This document shows positions 1-8,576 of a stretch of DNA of 64,000 bases, in pieces (position 1 is the stretch's first letter; the number at the start of each line of letters is the position of its first letter). Source of the DNA: JBMNGH01 sp050949725 (GTDB lineage Bacteria > Bacillota > Thermosediminibacteria > Thermosediminibacterales > Tepidanaerobacteraceae); contig JBMNGH010000002.1 of the NCBI GenBank assembly GCA_050949725.1, positions 62,001-126,000 on the forward strand, read 5' to 3'. The notes under the pieces were generated by a model. It did no database searches and had not been told where the DNA came from. It saw nothing but the letters and a program-made list of their open reading frames with translations. Made by a program: the position numbers and the translations under genes.

Positions 1-825
1 ACAGGAGAATTAATAAAATCTGCTTTAGATAAGAGATGTTCCCGGCTAATTATCGGTATAGGCGGTAGTGCCACTAATGACGGTGGCGCAGGTATGGTTC
101 AGTCTTTAGGGGCGCGGCTTTTAGACAAACAGGGGAAAGAACTCTCGTTTGGAGGCGGCCAACTGGCTCAGTTAGCTAAGATTGACGTCTCTGGGCTTGA
201 TCCGAGGCTTAAAGAAGTAGAAATCTTAGTTGCCTGTGATGTGGATAACCCGTTAACTGGGCCTACAGGGGCATCTTATATTTACGGTCCACAAAAAGGG
301 GCCACAGCAGAAATGGTACAGATTTTGGATGCTGGTTTAAAACACTATGCCGAGGTTATCAAAAGAGATTTAAAAATTGATGTCGAGCATATACCTGGGG
401 CAGGTGCGGCAGGTGGTTTAGGGGCCGGGCTGTTGGCGTTTCTTGAAGGGAGATTAACCCCAGGAATTGACCTAGTAATGCAGACCGTAGGTCTAGGTGA
501 AAAACTTGTTGACTGCGATCTGGTCATCACAGGAGAGGGAAAGCTAGACGGACAATCAGCGTACGGTAAGGTACCAGTTGGTGTCGCTCGCAAGGCAAAA
601 AGATTCGGGGTACCGGTAGTAGTTTTAGCCGGAAGTATTACCGAAGATGCAGAGGTATTACATCAAGAGGGGATTACAGCTCAGTTTTCGATTATTAATG
701 CCCCTATGTTGTTGTCTGAAGCCATGTCAAAGACAGGCCAACTATTGGAGTGTACTACGAAGGAAGTGCTGCGTTTGTTCATTGCCCGGAACTCCTTCCG
801 CGAACATAAAACATCAAAAACATAA
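1..825 (+). CDS. glxK: Glycerate kinase (GlxK/GarK family), 5' end cut off by window
   Basis: Phosphorylates D-glycerate with ATP, feeding it into lower glycolysis; cytoplasmic. The frame is open from the first base, so the true start lies outside the window. About 274 residues remain, against a family length near 380, so roughly the first 100 are missing. Visible family motifs are the glycine-rich GGSATNDGGAGM near the cut end, GPTGAS in the middle and VITGEGKLDGQSAYGK towards the C-terminus, all typical of PF02595. It ends in TAA, followed by an imperfect duplication of about 17 bp. The next gene is LarA-like, which hints at 2-hydroxyacid metabolism, but the two are about 260 bp apart and need not be co-transcribed. 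Family assignment is secure; whether the product is the 2- or 3-phosphoglycerate cannot be read from sequence. Confidence 0.9.
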   Translation, partial: TGELIKSALDKRCSRLIIGIGGSATNDGGAGMVQSLGARLLDKQGKELSFGGGQLAQLAKIDVSGLDPRLKEVEILVACDVDNPLTGPTGASYIYGPQKGATAEMVQILDAGLKHYAEVIKRDLKIDVEHIPGAGAAGGLGAGLLAFLEGRLTPGIDLVMQTVGLGEKLVDCDLVITGEGKLDGQSAYGKVPVGVARKAKRFGVPVVVLAGSITEDAEVLHQEGITAQFSIINAPMLLSEAMSKTGQLLECTTKEVLRLFIARNSFREHKTSKT

Positions 826-1089
826 AACGTCAAAAAAAAATAACTGGAATCATTTGGTACAATAAATTATTTTGATAAAACTTTTGGGGAGAAAACAATT
901 TATTGAACTGTGCGGAATCGTACTATTTGTAACCTACGGGTAAGTATTAGGACATGGGCTGTGCAACTTGTGCCAGCTGATTGGCAGGACTTATTAGAAA
1001 CAACTTGCTGCACTATTCATTTTTTGTAAACATAATATTAGATATAGATATAAATATGGTTTTGAAAAGAAGCGAAGGTGGTGCTAATC
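826..1089. other. Intergenic region, no supported gene
   Basis: It starts with an imperfect duplication of the glycerate-kinase gene end (about 804-837). A 39-codon open frame (GTG at 910 to TAA at 1029) encodes a peptide resembling a protein tail, but it has no ribosome binding site. AT-rich sequence just before larA may hold a promoter, but no clear -35/-10 pair stands out. Confidence 0.4.
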
Positions 1090-2430
1090 ATGGAAAAGAT
1101 TGTAATTCCTTATCATAATAAATTTGTAGAAGCCAAGGTCCCCAAAAAAAACTTAATTGCTATATTAAAATCTGAACTAAATGAATATCATAATGATTTA
1201 TCGGAACAGGAGATTGTAGAAAAGGCTTTGGATAAACCTATCGGTAGTAAAAAGCTGGAGGAAATGGTGGTTGGAAAGCAAAACATGGTTATTATAACAA
1301 GTGACCATACCCGACCTGTTCCGAGTAAAATAACCATGCCAATACTCTTAAACAGAATTAGGAAGGCTAATCCGAATATTAATATCAAAATACTTATTGC
1401 AACTGGATTTCACAGAGCCACATCAAAACAAGAACTATTTGATAGGTTTGGAGATAAAATTGCCAGAAATGAAGAAATAATAGTCCATGATTGTAAGGAT
1501 CCCAATACATTGGTATATTTAGGAAAACTCCCTTCAGGTGGGGACTTGATTATAAATAAGATAGCTTTGGAAACTGAATTATTGATAGCAGAAGGCTTTA
1601 TTGAACCTCATTTTTTTGCCGGTTTTTCAGGCGGAAGAAAGAGTGTCTTGCCTGGCATAGCTTCTGAAAAAACTATAATGGCAAATCATTGTTCAGAGTT
1701 TATAGCTAGTGAATATGCAAGACCTGGTGTTATAAAAAACAATCCGATGCATGAAGATATGATTTATGCCGCTAAAAAGGCGAAACTCTCGTTTATATTA
1801 AATGTCGTTATAAATAGCAATAAAAAAATTATCAATGCTTTTGCGGGAGACAGCGAAAAGGCTCATGAGCAAGGATGTAATTTTGTGTCAGAATTATCGG
1901 AAGTGGATCCAGTGAAAGCTGATATAGTTATATCTTCAAACGGGGGCTATCCATTGGATCAAAACATTTATCAATCTGTCAAAGGCATGACTTCAGCTGA
2001 AGCTACCTGTAAAGAAGGTGGAATCATAATAATGGTTTCAGCCTGCAGCGACGGGCACGGAGGGCAGTCTTTCTATGACAGTCTAGCAAATGCCCAATCT
2101 CCTCAGGAATTATTGGATAGAATTGTTAAAGTTCCCAGAAACGAAACACAACCAGAACAATGGCAGCTTCAAATATTATGTAGAATTTTGAACAAGCATA
2201 CCGTTATTCTTGTTACTGATATGTGTGATCCTCAAATGATAAAAAACATGTATTTAGAACATGCATATACCTTGCAAGAGGCTATACAAAAAGCATTTAA
2301 GATAAAAGGAGAAAATGCAAAGATTACTGTTATACCTGATGGAATTTCAGTGATAGTAAAACAGAATAAACGTTCGACGAAAGACCTTATGTTAAATCCA
2401 AGGTGTAAGGCCTTGAGTATGGAATCTTGA
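1090..2430 (+). CDS. LarA-family nickel-pincer racemase/epimerase-like protein
   Basis: Related to lactate racemase LarA (N-terminal DUF2088 plus C-terminal domain), which interconverts 2-hydroxyacid enantiomers using a nickel-pincer nucleotide cofactor. The conserved stretch SDHTRPVPS is in the N-terminal domain. The cofactor-attachment region HFFAGFSGGRKSVLPG has the lysine that in characterised LarA carries the cofactor, and a downstream histidine (MANHC) matches a known ligand position. I chose ATG at 1090 because AAGGTGGTG lies just upstream; an in-frame GTG at 1078 sits inside that ribosome binding site. Length 446 aa is slightly above LarA (about 425). No larB, larC or larE is nearby, so the cofactor must come from elsewhere if the protein is active. 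Substrate unknown; glycerate or another hydroxyacid is possible given the upstream glycerate kinase. Confidence 0.8.
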   Translation: MEKIVIPYHNKFVEAKVPKKNLIAILKSELNEYHNDLSEQEIVEKALDKPIGSKKLEEMVVGKQNMVIITSDHTRPVPSKITMPILLNRIRKANPNINIKILIATGFHRATSKQELFDRFGDKIARNEEIIVHDCKDPNTLVYLGKLPSGGDLIINKIALETELLIAEGFIEPHFFAGFSGGRKSVLPGIASEKTIMANHCSEFIASEYARPGVIKNNPMHEDMIYAAKKAKLSFILNVVINSNKKIINAFAGDSEKAHEQGCNFVSELSEVDPVKADIVISSNGGYPLDQNIYQSVKGMTSAEATCKEGGIIIMVSACSDGHGGQSFYDSLANAQSPQELLDRIVKVPRNETQPEQWQLQILCRILNKHTVILVTDMCDPQMIKNMYLEHAYTLQEAIQKAFKIKGENAKITVIPDGISVIVKQNKRSTKDLMLNPRCKALSMES

Positions 2431-2469
2431 TTTCTTCGAGAGACTACTTAATATAAGGAGAGGGGTAAT

Positions 2470-3096
2470 TTGAAGCAATTCGACACGGCCATTATTATTG
2501 CCGGAGGTAAAAGTACCCGCATGGGTTTTGATAAAGCTTTTATGAGAATCGGCAATTCTTATTGTATAGAATTGCTTATCCGGAAATTAAAAAAAAATTT
2601 TAATGAAATAATTATTGTAACAGAAAACTCAAAAAAGCACGATTTTATGAATGATGCAATAACAGATTTTATGAATGTTACAATAACTTCTGATATAATA
2701 AAAAATGCCGGTCCCTTAGGTGGTTTACATGCAGGGCTTAAAGCTTCTAGTAGTATGCATAATTATCTTGTTGCTTGTGATATGCCAGTTATATCAGATG
2801 AGCTTATAGTTCATATGAAAGACCTTCTCTTTTTAAAACCCGATATTATTGCATGTGAAAATAACGGTTTTATAGAACCTTTTCACGCGGTTTACATGAA
2901 GCCTCTCATATCAAAAATAGAGCGAGAGGTAAAAACCGGAAACTACAGTTTGTATAACCTTATGCTGAAGTCCAATACTGAAATTATTCCCTTTGATAAA
3001 CTCAAAAAAATATGTAAAAGTTTATCTCTTTTTACCAATTTAAATACTCGGCAGGAATTGAATCGATTTATTAAAGAGGTGGATTATACGGGTTGA
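2470..3096 (+). CDS. mobA: Molybdenum cofactor guanylyltransferase-like protein
   Basis: Transfers GMP from GTP to molybdopterin to make the guanine-dinucleotide form of the cofactor; cytoplasmic. The N-terminal nucleotide-binding signature AGGKSTRMGFDKA (residues 12-24) is the MobA/NTP-transferase loop. GPLGGLHAGL and VACDMPVI (the divalent-metal aspartate) follow in the usual order. Start is TTG at 2470, with AGGAGAGG about 6 nt upstream. Length 208 aa is normal. It lies 39 bp after the LarA-like gene and may share its transcript. No other molybdopterin genes are in the window. Related nucleotidyltransferases such as MocA cannot be fully excluded, but the loop fits MobA best. Confidence 0.85.
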   Translation: MKQFDTAIIIAGGKSTRMGFDKAFMRIGNSYCIELLIRKLKKNFNEIIIVTENSKKHDFMNDAITDFMNVTITSDIIKNAGPLGGLHAGLKASSSMHNYLVACDMPVISDELIVHMKDLLFLKPDIIACENNGFIEPFHAVYMKPLISKIEREVKTGNYSLYNLMLKSNTEIIPFDKLKKICKSLSLFTNLNTRQELNRFIKEVDYTG

Positions 3097-3171
3097 ATGT
3101 TACGCAAATAGCTAAAAACCAAGTTGAACATTTACTATCTATCATTTTTTTCATAGACTTTTCTTATGATT

Positions 3172-3210
3172 AACAGTGTCGGTTAGGATTTATTCTTCAC
3201 CGACACTGTT
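3172..3210. terminator. Stem-loop after mobA, possible terminator
   Basis: Perfect 11-bp stem AACAGTGTCGG / CCGACACTGTT around a 17-nt loop, followed by an AT-rich stretch but only a short T run. It could stop transcripts from either side: mobA ends at 3096 and the reverse-strand gene at 3357. Confidence 0.5.
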
Positions 3211-3356
3211 ACTATATTTTAAATTTGGTATAATTGGCAGCATAAGCGAGTTGTAATATAGTTAGCCTATTATAACACTGTGTTATTCTATGATGATTCT
3301 ATTATATGTGCTAAAAATAATACTACAAATTAGCATATTGAGCGTATTCAATTTGA

Positions 3357-3608
3357 TCAGCAATTATCATATTGTAAGCTAAATTTTTTTGATATGACGT
3401 CTATACAATCGGCTATGACTGAGCATATACAGTCACAATTTATGAATATAAACTTTTTGTCAACTGTAGCAACTAGGACATCGCCCTCAACAGCCACAAC
3501 TTTCACCTGCTCCTTATTTCCCGATCTGAACATTACTATGATTTTTTCATCCTTTAATTTTTTTAAAATGTCACAGATATTATCGGGGACATGTTGAGTT
3601 TCAGACAT
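3357..3608 (-). CDS. Small hypothetical protein, LSm/DUF2642-like
   Basis: 83-residue protein with no sure family. Start chosen at the ATG at 3608, because AAAGGAGGG lies 5 nt upstream on the reverse strand; an in-frame ATG 18 nt earlier has no such site. The N-terminal third is charged and helical. The rest alternates hydrophobic and polar residues with several valines (VKVVAVEGDVLVATVD, then FIFINCDCICSVIADC), as in small SH3/LSm-type beta barrels found in spore-associated DUF2642-like proteins. There are three cysteines in the CDCIC segment. It stands alone, divergent from alr. The function is not recognisable, and the spore link is only an inference from fold resemblance. Confidence 0.6.
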   Translation of the reverse strand: MSETQHVPDNICDILKKLKDEKIIVMFRSGNKEQVKVVAVEGDVLVATVDKKFIFINCDCICSVIADCIDVISKKFSLQYDNC

Positions 3609-3837
3609 GTTATACCCTCCTTTCATATCCTCTGCAATATTTTATGTTTGACAGTTCAATAGCGTTACAAAGAGAAGAGGAAAAATGTCAACTTAAAAGC
3701 ATTCGTTAGCATTTCTGGTATTTATAGGAAAAAGTTGAATTTCGTTCGATTTAATCGTTTTTATAAAAGTTGCTCGATAAAAAATAATAATAAAGTACAG
3801 CTATCCTAAATTATGAGTGCAGCTATCCTAAATTATG
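3609..3837. repeat. Divergent intergenic region with an 18-bp direct repeat
   Basis: Two identical copies of CAGCTATCCTAAATTATG lie at 3798-3815 and 3820-3837. Their period is 22 bp, about two helical turns, and the second copy abuts the -35 box of the alr promoter. That geometry suits a regulator binding the same DNA face twice. The rest of the interval is AT-rich with no gene seen. Confidence 0.65.
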
Positions 3838-3866
3838 TTGAAAAAAGAGATTGTTTCATGTATACT
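3838..3866 (+). promoter_or_regulatory. Sigma-A promoter for alr-dut-ymxH
   Basis: TTGAAA (3838-3843), a 17-bp spacer, then TATACT (3861-3866): a close match to the housekeeping consensus. It lies about 36 bp upstream of the alr start. Confidence 0.8.
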
Positions 3867-3901
3867 TTAATAAAAGCCGGACAAGGAAAGGCGAGCATAT
3901 A

Positions 3902-5101
3902 ATGAATTTGACTTCATGGGTTGAAGTAGACATCGATGTAGTATCTAATAATGTAAAGTTGATCAAGAATTTTATCGGAAATAAAAAACTGATGGCTGTT
4001 GTAAAAAGCGATGCATATGGTCACGGAATAGAACCTATAGCTTATTGTGCGGTTGAAAGTGGAGCCGATTATTTGGGTGTCGCTACACTCGAAGAGGGTA
4101 TTTTGTTGAGGGAAAAAGGAATTACAAGTCCAGTGCTGGTTTTTAATACTATTTTACCGGATCAGGCTGATTTTATAGTAAAAAATGACCTCACTGCAAC
4201 GGTATGTTCATTTGATGTAGTGAAATCACTCGATGAAGCGGCACGCAGGATTAACAAAAAAGCTTGTATACATGTTAAGGTCGATACTGGTTTCGGCAGG
4301 TTTGGACTATTACCTGAGCATGCAATCGAGTTTATAAAGATCATCATTACGAACTTTGATTGTCTATCAGTCGAAGGTATATACACTCATTTTTCATCAG
4401 CGTCTTCTGAAACCTTGACCAGAGCGCAGTACGAAAAATTCAAGTGTGTGCTTGAAAAGCTAACTGAAATAGGGTATGATATTCCGATAAAACATTGTTG
4501 TAATAGTACAGCTGCATATTTATATAGAGATATGCACCTTGATATGGTTAGAGTAGGCAATCTTATGTATGGCCTCTCTGATGTCCAACTAAATGGCATT
4601 AAACCTGCGGCGAAGATTTTTTCTAAGGTCATAGCGTTAAAAAATTTGCCCAGTGGGCATAATGTAGGATATGGGAATAAATATATCACGAAAAGACCTA
4701 CTTTGGTAGGTGTTGTCCCATTTGGTTATTATGACGGTTTAGAGTTAAACGTCTTGCAGCCAAATGGCATATTTGATCGTTTAAAAGCTTTAATAAAAGA
4801 GCTTCTGAGAAGTCTAGGTTTTAAAAGTGTGCAACCGACAGTAAAAATTAAAGATAAGTATTGTAATATTATTGGAAAAATTGGAATGCAGAGCTGCATT
4901 ATAGATTTAACTAATCTTAAAAAAGAGGTTATTGTAGGGGATACTGTAGAGCTTAAGATGAGAAAGGTAAATTTATGTTACAATATACCCAGGATTTATC
5001 AAAAAACAGGACAAACCATTGTAGGTATGAGAATGGTATTTCCGGAATATGTTGAAATGGATGCAAAGGTTAAAAAGAGGAGAGAGGTTTCAATTGGATG
5101 A
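3902..5101 (+). CDS. alr: Alanine racemase
   Basis: PLP enzyme that interconverts L- and D-alanine for peptidoglycan; cytoplasmic homodimer. The PLP-lysine motif MAVVKSDAYGHG is near residue 35. VDTGFGRFG and the stretch VGYGNKYI, corresponding to the SYGxxY region with the second catalytic tyrosine, follow in family order. Start set at ATG 3902 because GGAAAGGCGAG lies just upstream and the family begins with a short strand before the barrel; an upstream in-frame codon would precede the likely transcription start. 399 aa is close to the usual 370-390. The end overlaps dut by 8 bp, giving translational coupling. Spore formers often carry a second alr, so this copy need not be the essential one. 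Confidence 0.93.
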   Translation: MNLTSWVEVDIDVVSNNVKLIKNFIGNKKLMAVVKSDAYGHGIEPIAYCAVESGADYLGVATLEEGILLREKGITSPVLVFNTILPDQADFIVKNDLTATVCSFDVVKSLDEAARRINKKACIHVKVDTGFGRFGLLPEHAIEFIKIIITNFDCLSVEGIYTHFSSASSETLTRAQYEKFKCVLEKLTEIGYDIPIKHCCNSTAAYLYRDMHLDMVRVGNLMYGLSDVQLNGIKPAAKIFSKVIALKNLPSGHNVGYGNKYITKRPTLVGVVPFGYYDGLELNVLQPNGIFDRLKALIKELLRSLGFKSVQPTVKIKDKYCNIIGKIGMQSCIIDLTNLKKEVIVGDTVELKMRKVNLCYNIPRIYQKTGQTIVGMRMVFPEYVEMDAKVKKRREVSIG

Positions 5102-5543
5102 GCTTGTAATAAAAGTTGAAAAGGTAGAGGGTGCTGACGACTTACCCCTACCTAGATATATGACACCTCTTGCTGCCGGTATGGATCTTTTGGCTAATAT
5201 TGAGAACACGATAGTATTAGAACCGGGGAAATTTAAAATGATACCCTGCGGAATAAAGATAGAGCTTCCAGAAGGATGCGAAGCTCAAATCAGACCACGT
5301 AGTGGTCTGGCTGCCAAATATGGCATCAGTATATTAAACAGTCCCGGGACGGTGGATGCTGATTACCGTGGTGAAATACGGGTTTTGCTAATAAATCACG
5401 GTGATAAAAAAGTCTGTATCAATCGAGGTGATAGAATAGCCCAGATTGTAGTTGCACGTGTTACAAAGGTTAAATTAGTGGAGAAAAGTAATCTTAGAGA
5501 AACATCACGGGGTGAAGGTGGTTTCGGACATACGGGTATTTGA
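5094..5543 (+). CDS. dut: dUTP diphosphatase
   Basis: Hydrolyses dUTP to dUMP and pyrophosphate, keeping uracil out of DNA; trimeric, cytoplasmic. All five trimeric dUTPase motifs are present: AGMDLLA, RPRSGLAAKYG, NSPGTVDADYRGE, RGDRIAQ and RGEGGFGHTG. Start taken as TTG 5094, with AGGAGAGAGG upstream; an in-frame ATG at 5049 lies inside alr and would add an unrelated extension. The resulting 149 aa matches the family. It overlaps alr by 8 bp and precedes a PRC-barrel gene, the same region in which B. subtilis keeps ymxH. Confidence 0.95.
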   Translation: MDELVIKVEKVEGADDLPLPRYMTPLAAGMDLLANIENTIVLEPGKFKMIPCGIKIELPEGCEAQIRPRSGLAAKYGISILNSPGTVDADYRGEIRVLLINHGDKKVCINRGDRIAQIVVARVTKVKLVEKSNLRETSRGEGGFGHTGI

Positions 5544-5592
5544 TTGCATTTTCTTACCTCCGCTGACATACAATATAAGGGAGGTAAGTGCA

Positions 5593-5844
5593 ATGAGATT
5601 AAGTGAATTGGGCGGGAAGGAAATCGTAAACCTTTACGATGGTGAGAGATTAGGTATCATTGGTAGTTCTGACTTAGTTATTGATTCGGAAACCGGGAAA
5701 ATTGCATATCTATTGATTCCCCGAAAAAAAAATCCGTTTTTGGTGTTTAGTGACCGAAATGTTAACCAAGTCCCTTGGGAAGCAATTAAAAAAGTAGGGT
5801 CGGATCTCGTAATTGTTGAAGTACAAAATAAAGTAAAAAGATAA
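5593..5844 (+). CDS. ymxH: PRC-barrel protein, YlmC/YmxH family
   Basis: Small beta-barrel protein of the YlmC/YmxH family, linked to sporulation in Bacillus by genomic position; exact role not known. It begins MRLSELGGKEIVN and carries the PRC core IVNLYDGERLGIIG, then a paired-strand segment ending VPWEAIKKVG. ATG 5593 is preceded by AAGGGAGGTAAG. 83 aa is the family length. It sits between dut and the RNase J gene, as in other spore formers. Confidence 0.88.
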   Translation: MRLSELGGKEIVNLYDGERLGIIGSSDLVIDSETGKIAYLLIPRKKNPFLVFSDRNVNQVPWEAIKKVGSDLVIVEVQNKVKR

Positions 5845-5870
5845 TTAATATTCCTGGAGGTGTTTTTTTA

Positions 5871-7538
5871 TTGTCAAAAAACGGGCATAAGCTTATGATC
5901 ATACCATTGGGTGGTATGGGAGAAATCGGGAAGAACATGACCGTTATTGAATATAACAAGGAGATCTTGGTAATCGATTGTGGTCTTATGTTTCCTGAAG
6001 AGGAAATGCTGGGAATTGATATAGTAATCCCGGACATTTCTTATTTAATAGAAAATAAACATAAAATCAAAGGTATTGTGATGACACATGGGCATGAAGA
6101 TCATATAGGTGCACTGCCATACGTTTTACAACTTTTGGATGTTCCTTTATACGGAACAAAGCTTACCTTAGGGCTTGTTGAAGGAAAGTTACGAGAGGTA
6201 AAGATTAAAAAAAATATTTGCATGAATGTAATTAAACCTCCTTCCTCAGTTAAAATAGGGAGTTTTAAAATTGATTTCATCAGGGTAAATCACAGCATAC
6301 CTGATTCGGTAGGCCTTGCCATTCATACACCTGTAGGGATAATTTGTCATACAGGCGATTTCAAACTCGACCAGACTCCCGTAAATGGGGAAAAAGCTGA
6401 TCTTAATAAATTTGCAGAATTGGGTTCAAAAGGTGTCCTCGTTTTAATGTCTGACAGTACTAATGCGGAACGTGAAGGATATACAATGTCAGAAAAGGTA
6501 GTGGGACAAACCGTAGAGGATATATTCAGAACCGTTAAGGGTAGAATTATTGTAGCAACGTTTGCCACAAACATTCATAGAATTCAGCAAATATTTGATG
6601 CGGCTTCTAAGTTTGATCGCAAGGTAGCAATTGTCGGCAGAAGTATGGTAAACGTTGCTAATATAGCTATGGATTTGGAGTATCTTACAGTTCCGACCTC
6701 GTTGCTGGTAGAAATGGATGATCTAAACAAACTTCCCAAAGAAAAAGTTGTAATATTGACTACCGGTAGTCAAGGTGAACCAATGTCTGCATTGACACGA
6801 ATGGCTATGTCAGAGCATAAAAAAGTAGATATTTTCCCAGGAGATACTGTACTAATATCTGCAACACCTATCCCGGGTAATGAAAAATTTGTAGCCAGGA
6901 CTATAGACCATTTGTTTAAGCAGGGAGCTGATGTGATATATGAGGCAATCTCCGGTGTCCACGTTTCAGGGCATGCAAGTCAGGAAGAATTAAAACTTAT
7001 GCTAAATCTCATAAGGCCAAAATATTTTGTGCCGGTACATGGTGAATACAGGCATCTTATACGACATGCGTTACTGGCCAAGGAAGTTGGGATACCTGAA
7101 AATAATATTTTCATAGCTGAAAATGGTCGAATTCTTGAATTTACAGCAGACAGTGCCAGCATGACCGGCAAGGTAACTGCAGGCAAAGTTTTGGTGGATG
7201 GTTTAGGTGTCGGTGATGTCGGAAATATTGTATTGAGAGACAGAAAACAACTATCGCAAGACGGGATTTTGATAGTAGTCGTTACAATTGATAAGGAGAC
7301 AACTGAAGTTATAGCTGGTCCTGATATAATTTCTAGGGGTTTTGTGTATGTGAGAGAATCTGAAAAATTAATGGAACAAGCGAGAGAAAAAGTAAACCAG
7401 GCACTAAAGAAGTGTCAAGAAGAAAACATCAAGGAATGGTCTAGCATCAAATCGCAGGTGAGGGATTTCGTAGGAAAATTCCTATTCGAACAGACCAGGA
7501 GAAGGCCGATGATTTTACCCATTATAATGGAAGTATGA
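5871..7538 (+). CDS. rnj: Ribonuclease J
   Basis: Metallo-beta-lactamase/beta-CASP ribonuclease with 5'-3' exonuclease and endonuclease activity in mRNA decay and RNA maturation. The metal-binding motif THGHEDHIG is near residue 74, the third histidine in NHSIPDS, SDSTNAERE starts the beta-CASP region, and VSGHAS and PVHGE complete the active site. The C-terminal RNase J domain (from about residue 450) is intact. Start is TTG 5871 with CTGGAGGTG 9 nt upstream; 555 aa is typical. A terminator hairpin overlaps the stop codon. The position before tepA corresponds to B. subtilis rnjB, but the sequence alone does not tell J1 from J2. Confidence 0.95.
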   Translation: MSKNGHKLMIIPLGGMGEIGKNMTVIEYNKEILVIDCGLMFPEEEMLGIDIVIPDISYLIENKHKIKGIVMTHGHEDHIGALPYVLQLLDVPLYGTKLTLGLVEGKLREVKIKKNICMNVIKPPSSVKIGSFKIDFIRVNHSIPDSVGLAIHTPVGIICHTGDFKLDQTPVNGEKADLNKFAELGSKGVLVLMSDSTNAEREGYTMSEKVVGQTVEDIFRTVKGRIIVATFATNIHRIQQIFDAASKFDRKVAIVGRSMVNVANIAMDLEYLTVPTSLLVEMDDLNKLPKEKVVILTTGSQGEPMSALTRMAMSEHKKVDIFPGDTVLISATPIPGNEKFVARTIDHLFKQGADVIYEAISGVHVSGHASQEELKLMLNLIRPKYFVPVHGEYRHLIRHALLAKEVGIPENNIFIAENGRILEFTADSASMTGKVTAGKVLVDGLGVGDVGNIVLRDRKQLSQDGILIVVVTIDKETTEVIAGPDIISRGFVYVRESEKLMEQAREKVNQALKKCQEENIKEWSSIKSQVRDFVGKFLFEQTRRRPMILPIIMEV

Positions 7539-7558
7539 CAGCAATGTCATACTTTTTC
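7534..7558 (+). terminator. Terminator overlapping the rnj stop codon
   Basis: TATGACA / TGTCATA, a 7-bp stem with a GCAA tetraloop, followed by CTTTTTCT. The TGA stop (7536-7538) is inside the ascending stem, so translating ribosomes could disturb folding. Confidence 0.7.
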
Positions 7559-7613
7559 TGTATATTTAACAGGAATCATCAAAGAATATAAAGTAAATGA
7601 TATTATCAAAGAG

Positions 7614-8348
7614 GTGATTCATATACTCATTAATACAAGCAATCAGAACCCTGATCAGCAAAACGATAAAGCCACTTCTTCCGCTGCATCTGTAAATGCG
7701 ATTCAACAATTGGGACAGTTGCAAGTCCCCAAGCTAGAAAGTGATTTTCACTCCATTACCATTGTTGGGCAGATTGAAGGTCATATTGTATTGCCGCCAC
7801 AAAATAAAACCACTAAATATGAGCATATTATTCCACAGTTGGTCGCAATAGAGCAAAACCCCAATATCAAAGGTTTGCTAGTGATTTTAAATACTGTCGG
7901 TGGAGACGTGGAGGCGGGGCTTGCTATTGCAGAAATGATGGTTAGCATGACTAAACCGACTGTGTCTTTGGTATTGGGAGGGGGTCATAGCATAGGGGTT
8001 CCTATTGCGGTGGCAAGTGATTATTCCTTCATAGCTGAAACAGCGACTATGACTATACACCCCATAAGGCTAACGGGTCTTGTCGTAGGTGTTCCCCAAA
8101 CATATGAGTATTTGGACAAAATGCAGGATAGGGTAATAAAATTTGTTGTTGATCACTCCAGGATAAATGAGGAGACATTTCGTGAACTGATGTTCAGCAC
8201 GGGCAAGTTGGCAAGGGATATCGGAACAATACTTGTAGGATCCGATGCTGTAAGATGTGGCCTAATAGACGAAATTGGAGGGGTAGGTCAGGCTGTGAAA
8301 AAGCTGAAGAGACTAATTGAGACCAGAGACAATGACTCAGTTCATTAA
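7614..8348 (+). CDS. tepA: ClpP-class serine protease, TepA type
   Basis: ClpP/crotonase-fold protease of the TepA (YmfB) family, usually beside spoIIIE. The core has HSITIVGQIEGH, then LVILNTVGGDVEAGLAIAEM (oxyanion region), GGGHSIGVPIAVAS carrying the nucleophile serine, and MTIHPIRL with the catalytic histidine. The 244 aa length fits the family. The start is unclear: the first standard codon is GTG 7614, but it lies within the apparent ribosome binding site AAGAGGTG. An in-frame ATA at 7623 sits 6 nt after that site, like the non-standard starts seen for rny and the epimerase. The N-terminal 30 residues are low-complexity and do not settle it. A ylzJ-like gene follows directly. Confidence 0.9.
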   Translation: MIHILINTSNQNPDQQNDKATSSAASVNAIQQLGQLQVPKLESDFHSITIVGQIEGHIVLPPQNKTTKYEHIIPQLVAIEQNPNIKGLLVILNTVGGDVEAGLAIAEMMVSMTKPTVSLVLGGGHSIGVPIAVASDYSFIAETATMTIHPIRLTGLVVGVPQTYEYLDKMQDRVIKFVVDHSRINEETFRELMFSTGKLARDIGTILVGSDAVRCGLIDEIGGVGQAVKKLKRLIETRDNDSVH

Positions 8349-8363
8349 TAAGGTGTGGTGAGA

Positions 8364-8576
8364 TTGATTTTATATACATTGATGCCGCGTGAAGTTATTT
8401 TCGATGGTTTTGATAAACAGCATGAATATAAAGAGGTTGAAGTAGATGGTATCAAGCTGTTAATTGAACCACTTGAATTAAACAAAGCGAAGATAGTCAG
8501 GATGATAAGCACTGACCCACAAGATTACTTAAACCCGAATTTGTCTCCGGGTAAGATCATTGAAATAAAGTTTTGA
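8364..8576 (+). CDS. ylzJ: YlzJ-like protein
   Basis: 70-residue protein of the YlzJ family, conserved between tepA and spoIIIE in spore formers; function unknown. Starting at TTG 8364 gives MILYTLMPREVIFDGFD, the usual N-terminus of the family (MILYTPLP-like). The in-frame GTGs at 8355 and 8358 are part of the purine-rich ribosome binding region. The middle contains a VEVDGIKLLIEPL strand pair, and the end GKIIEIKF is also family-like. It is probably co-transcribed with tepA. Confidence 0.8.
   Translation: MILYTLMPREVIFDGFDKQHEYKEVEVDGIKLLIEPLELNKAKIVRMISTDPQDYLNPNLSPGKIIEIKF

Noticed and set aside
910..1029. 39-codon frame between glxK and larA
   Set aside because: It looks like a protein tail but has no ribosome binding site and no recognisable family.
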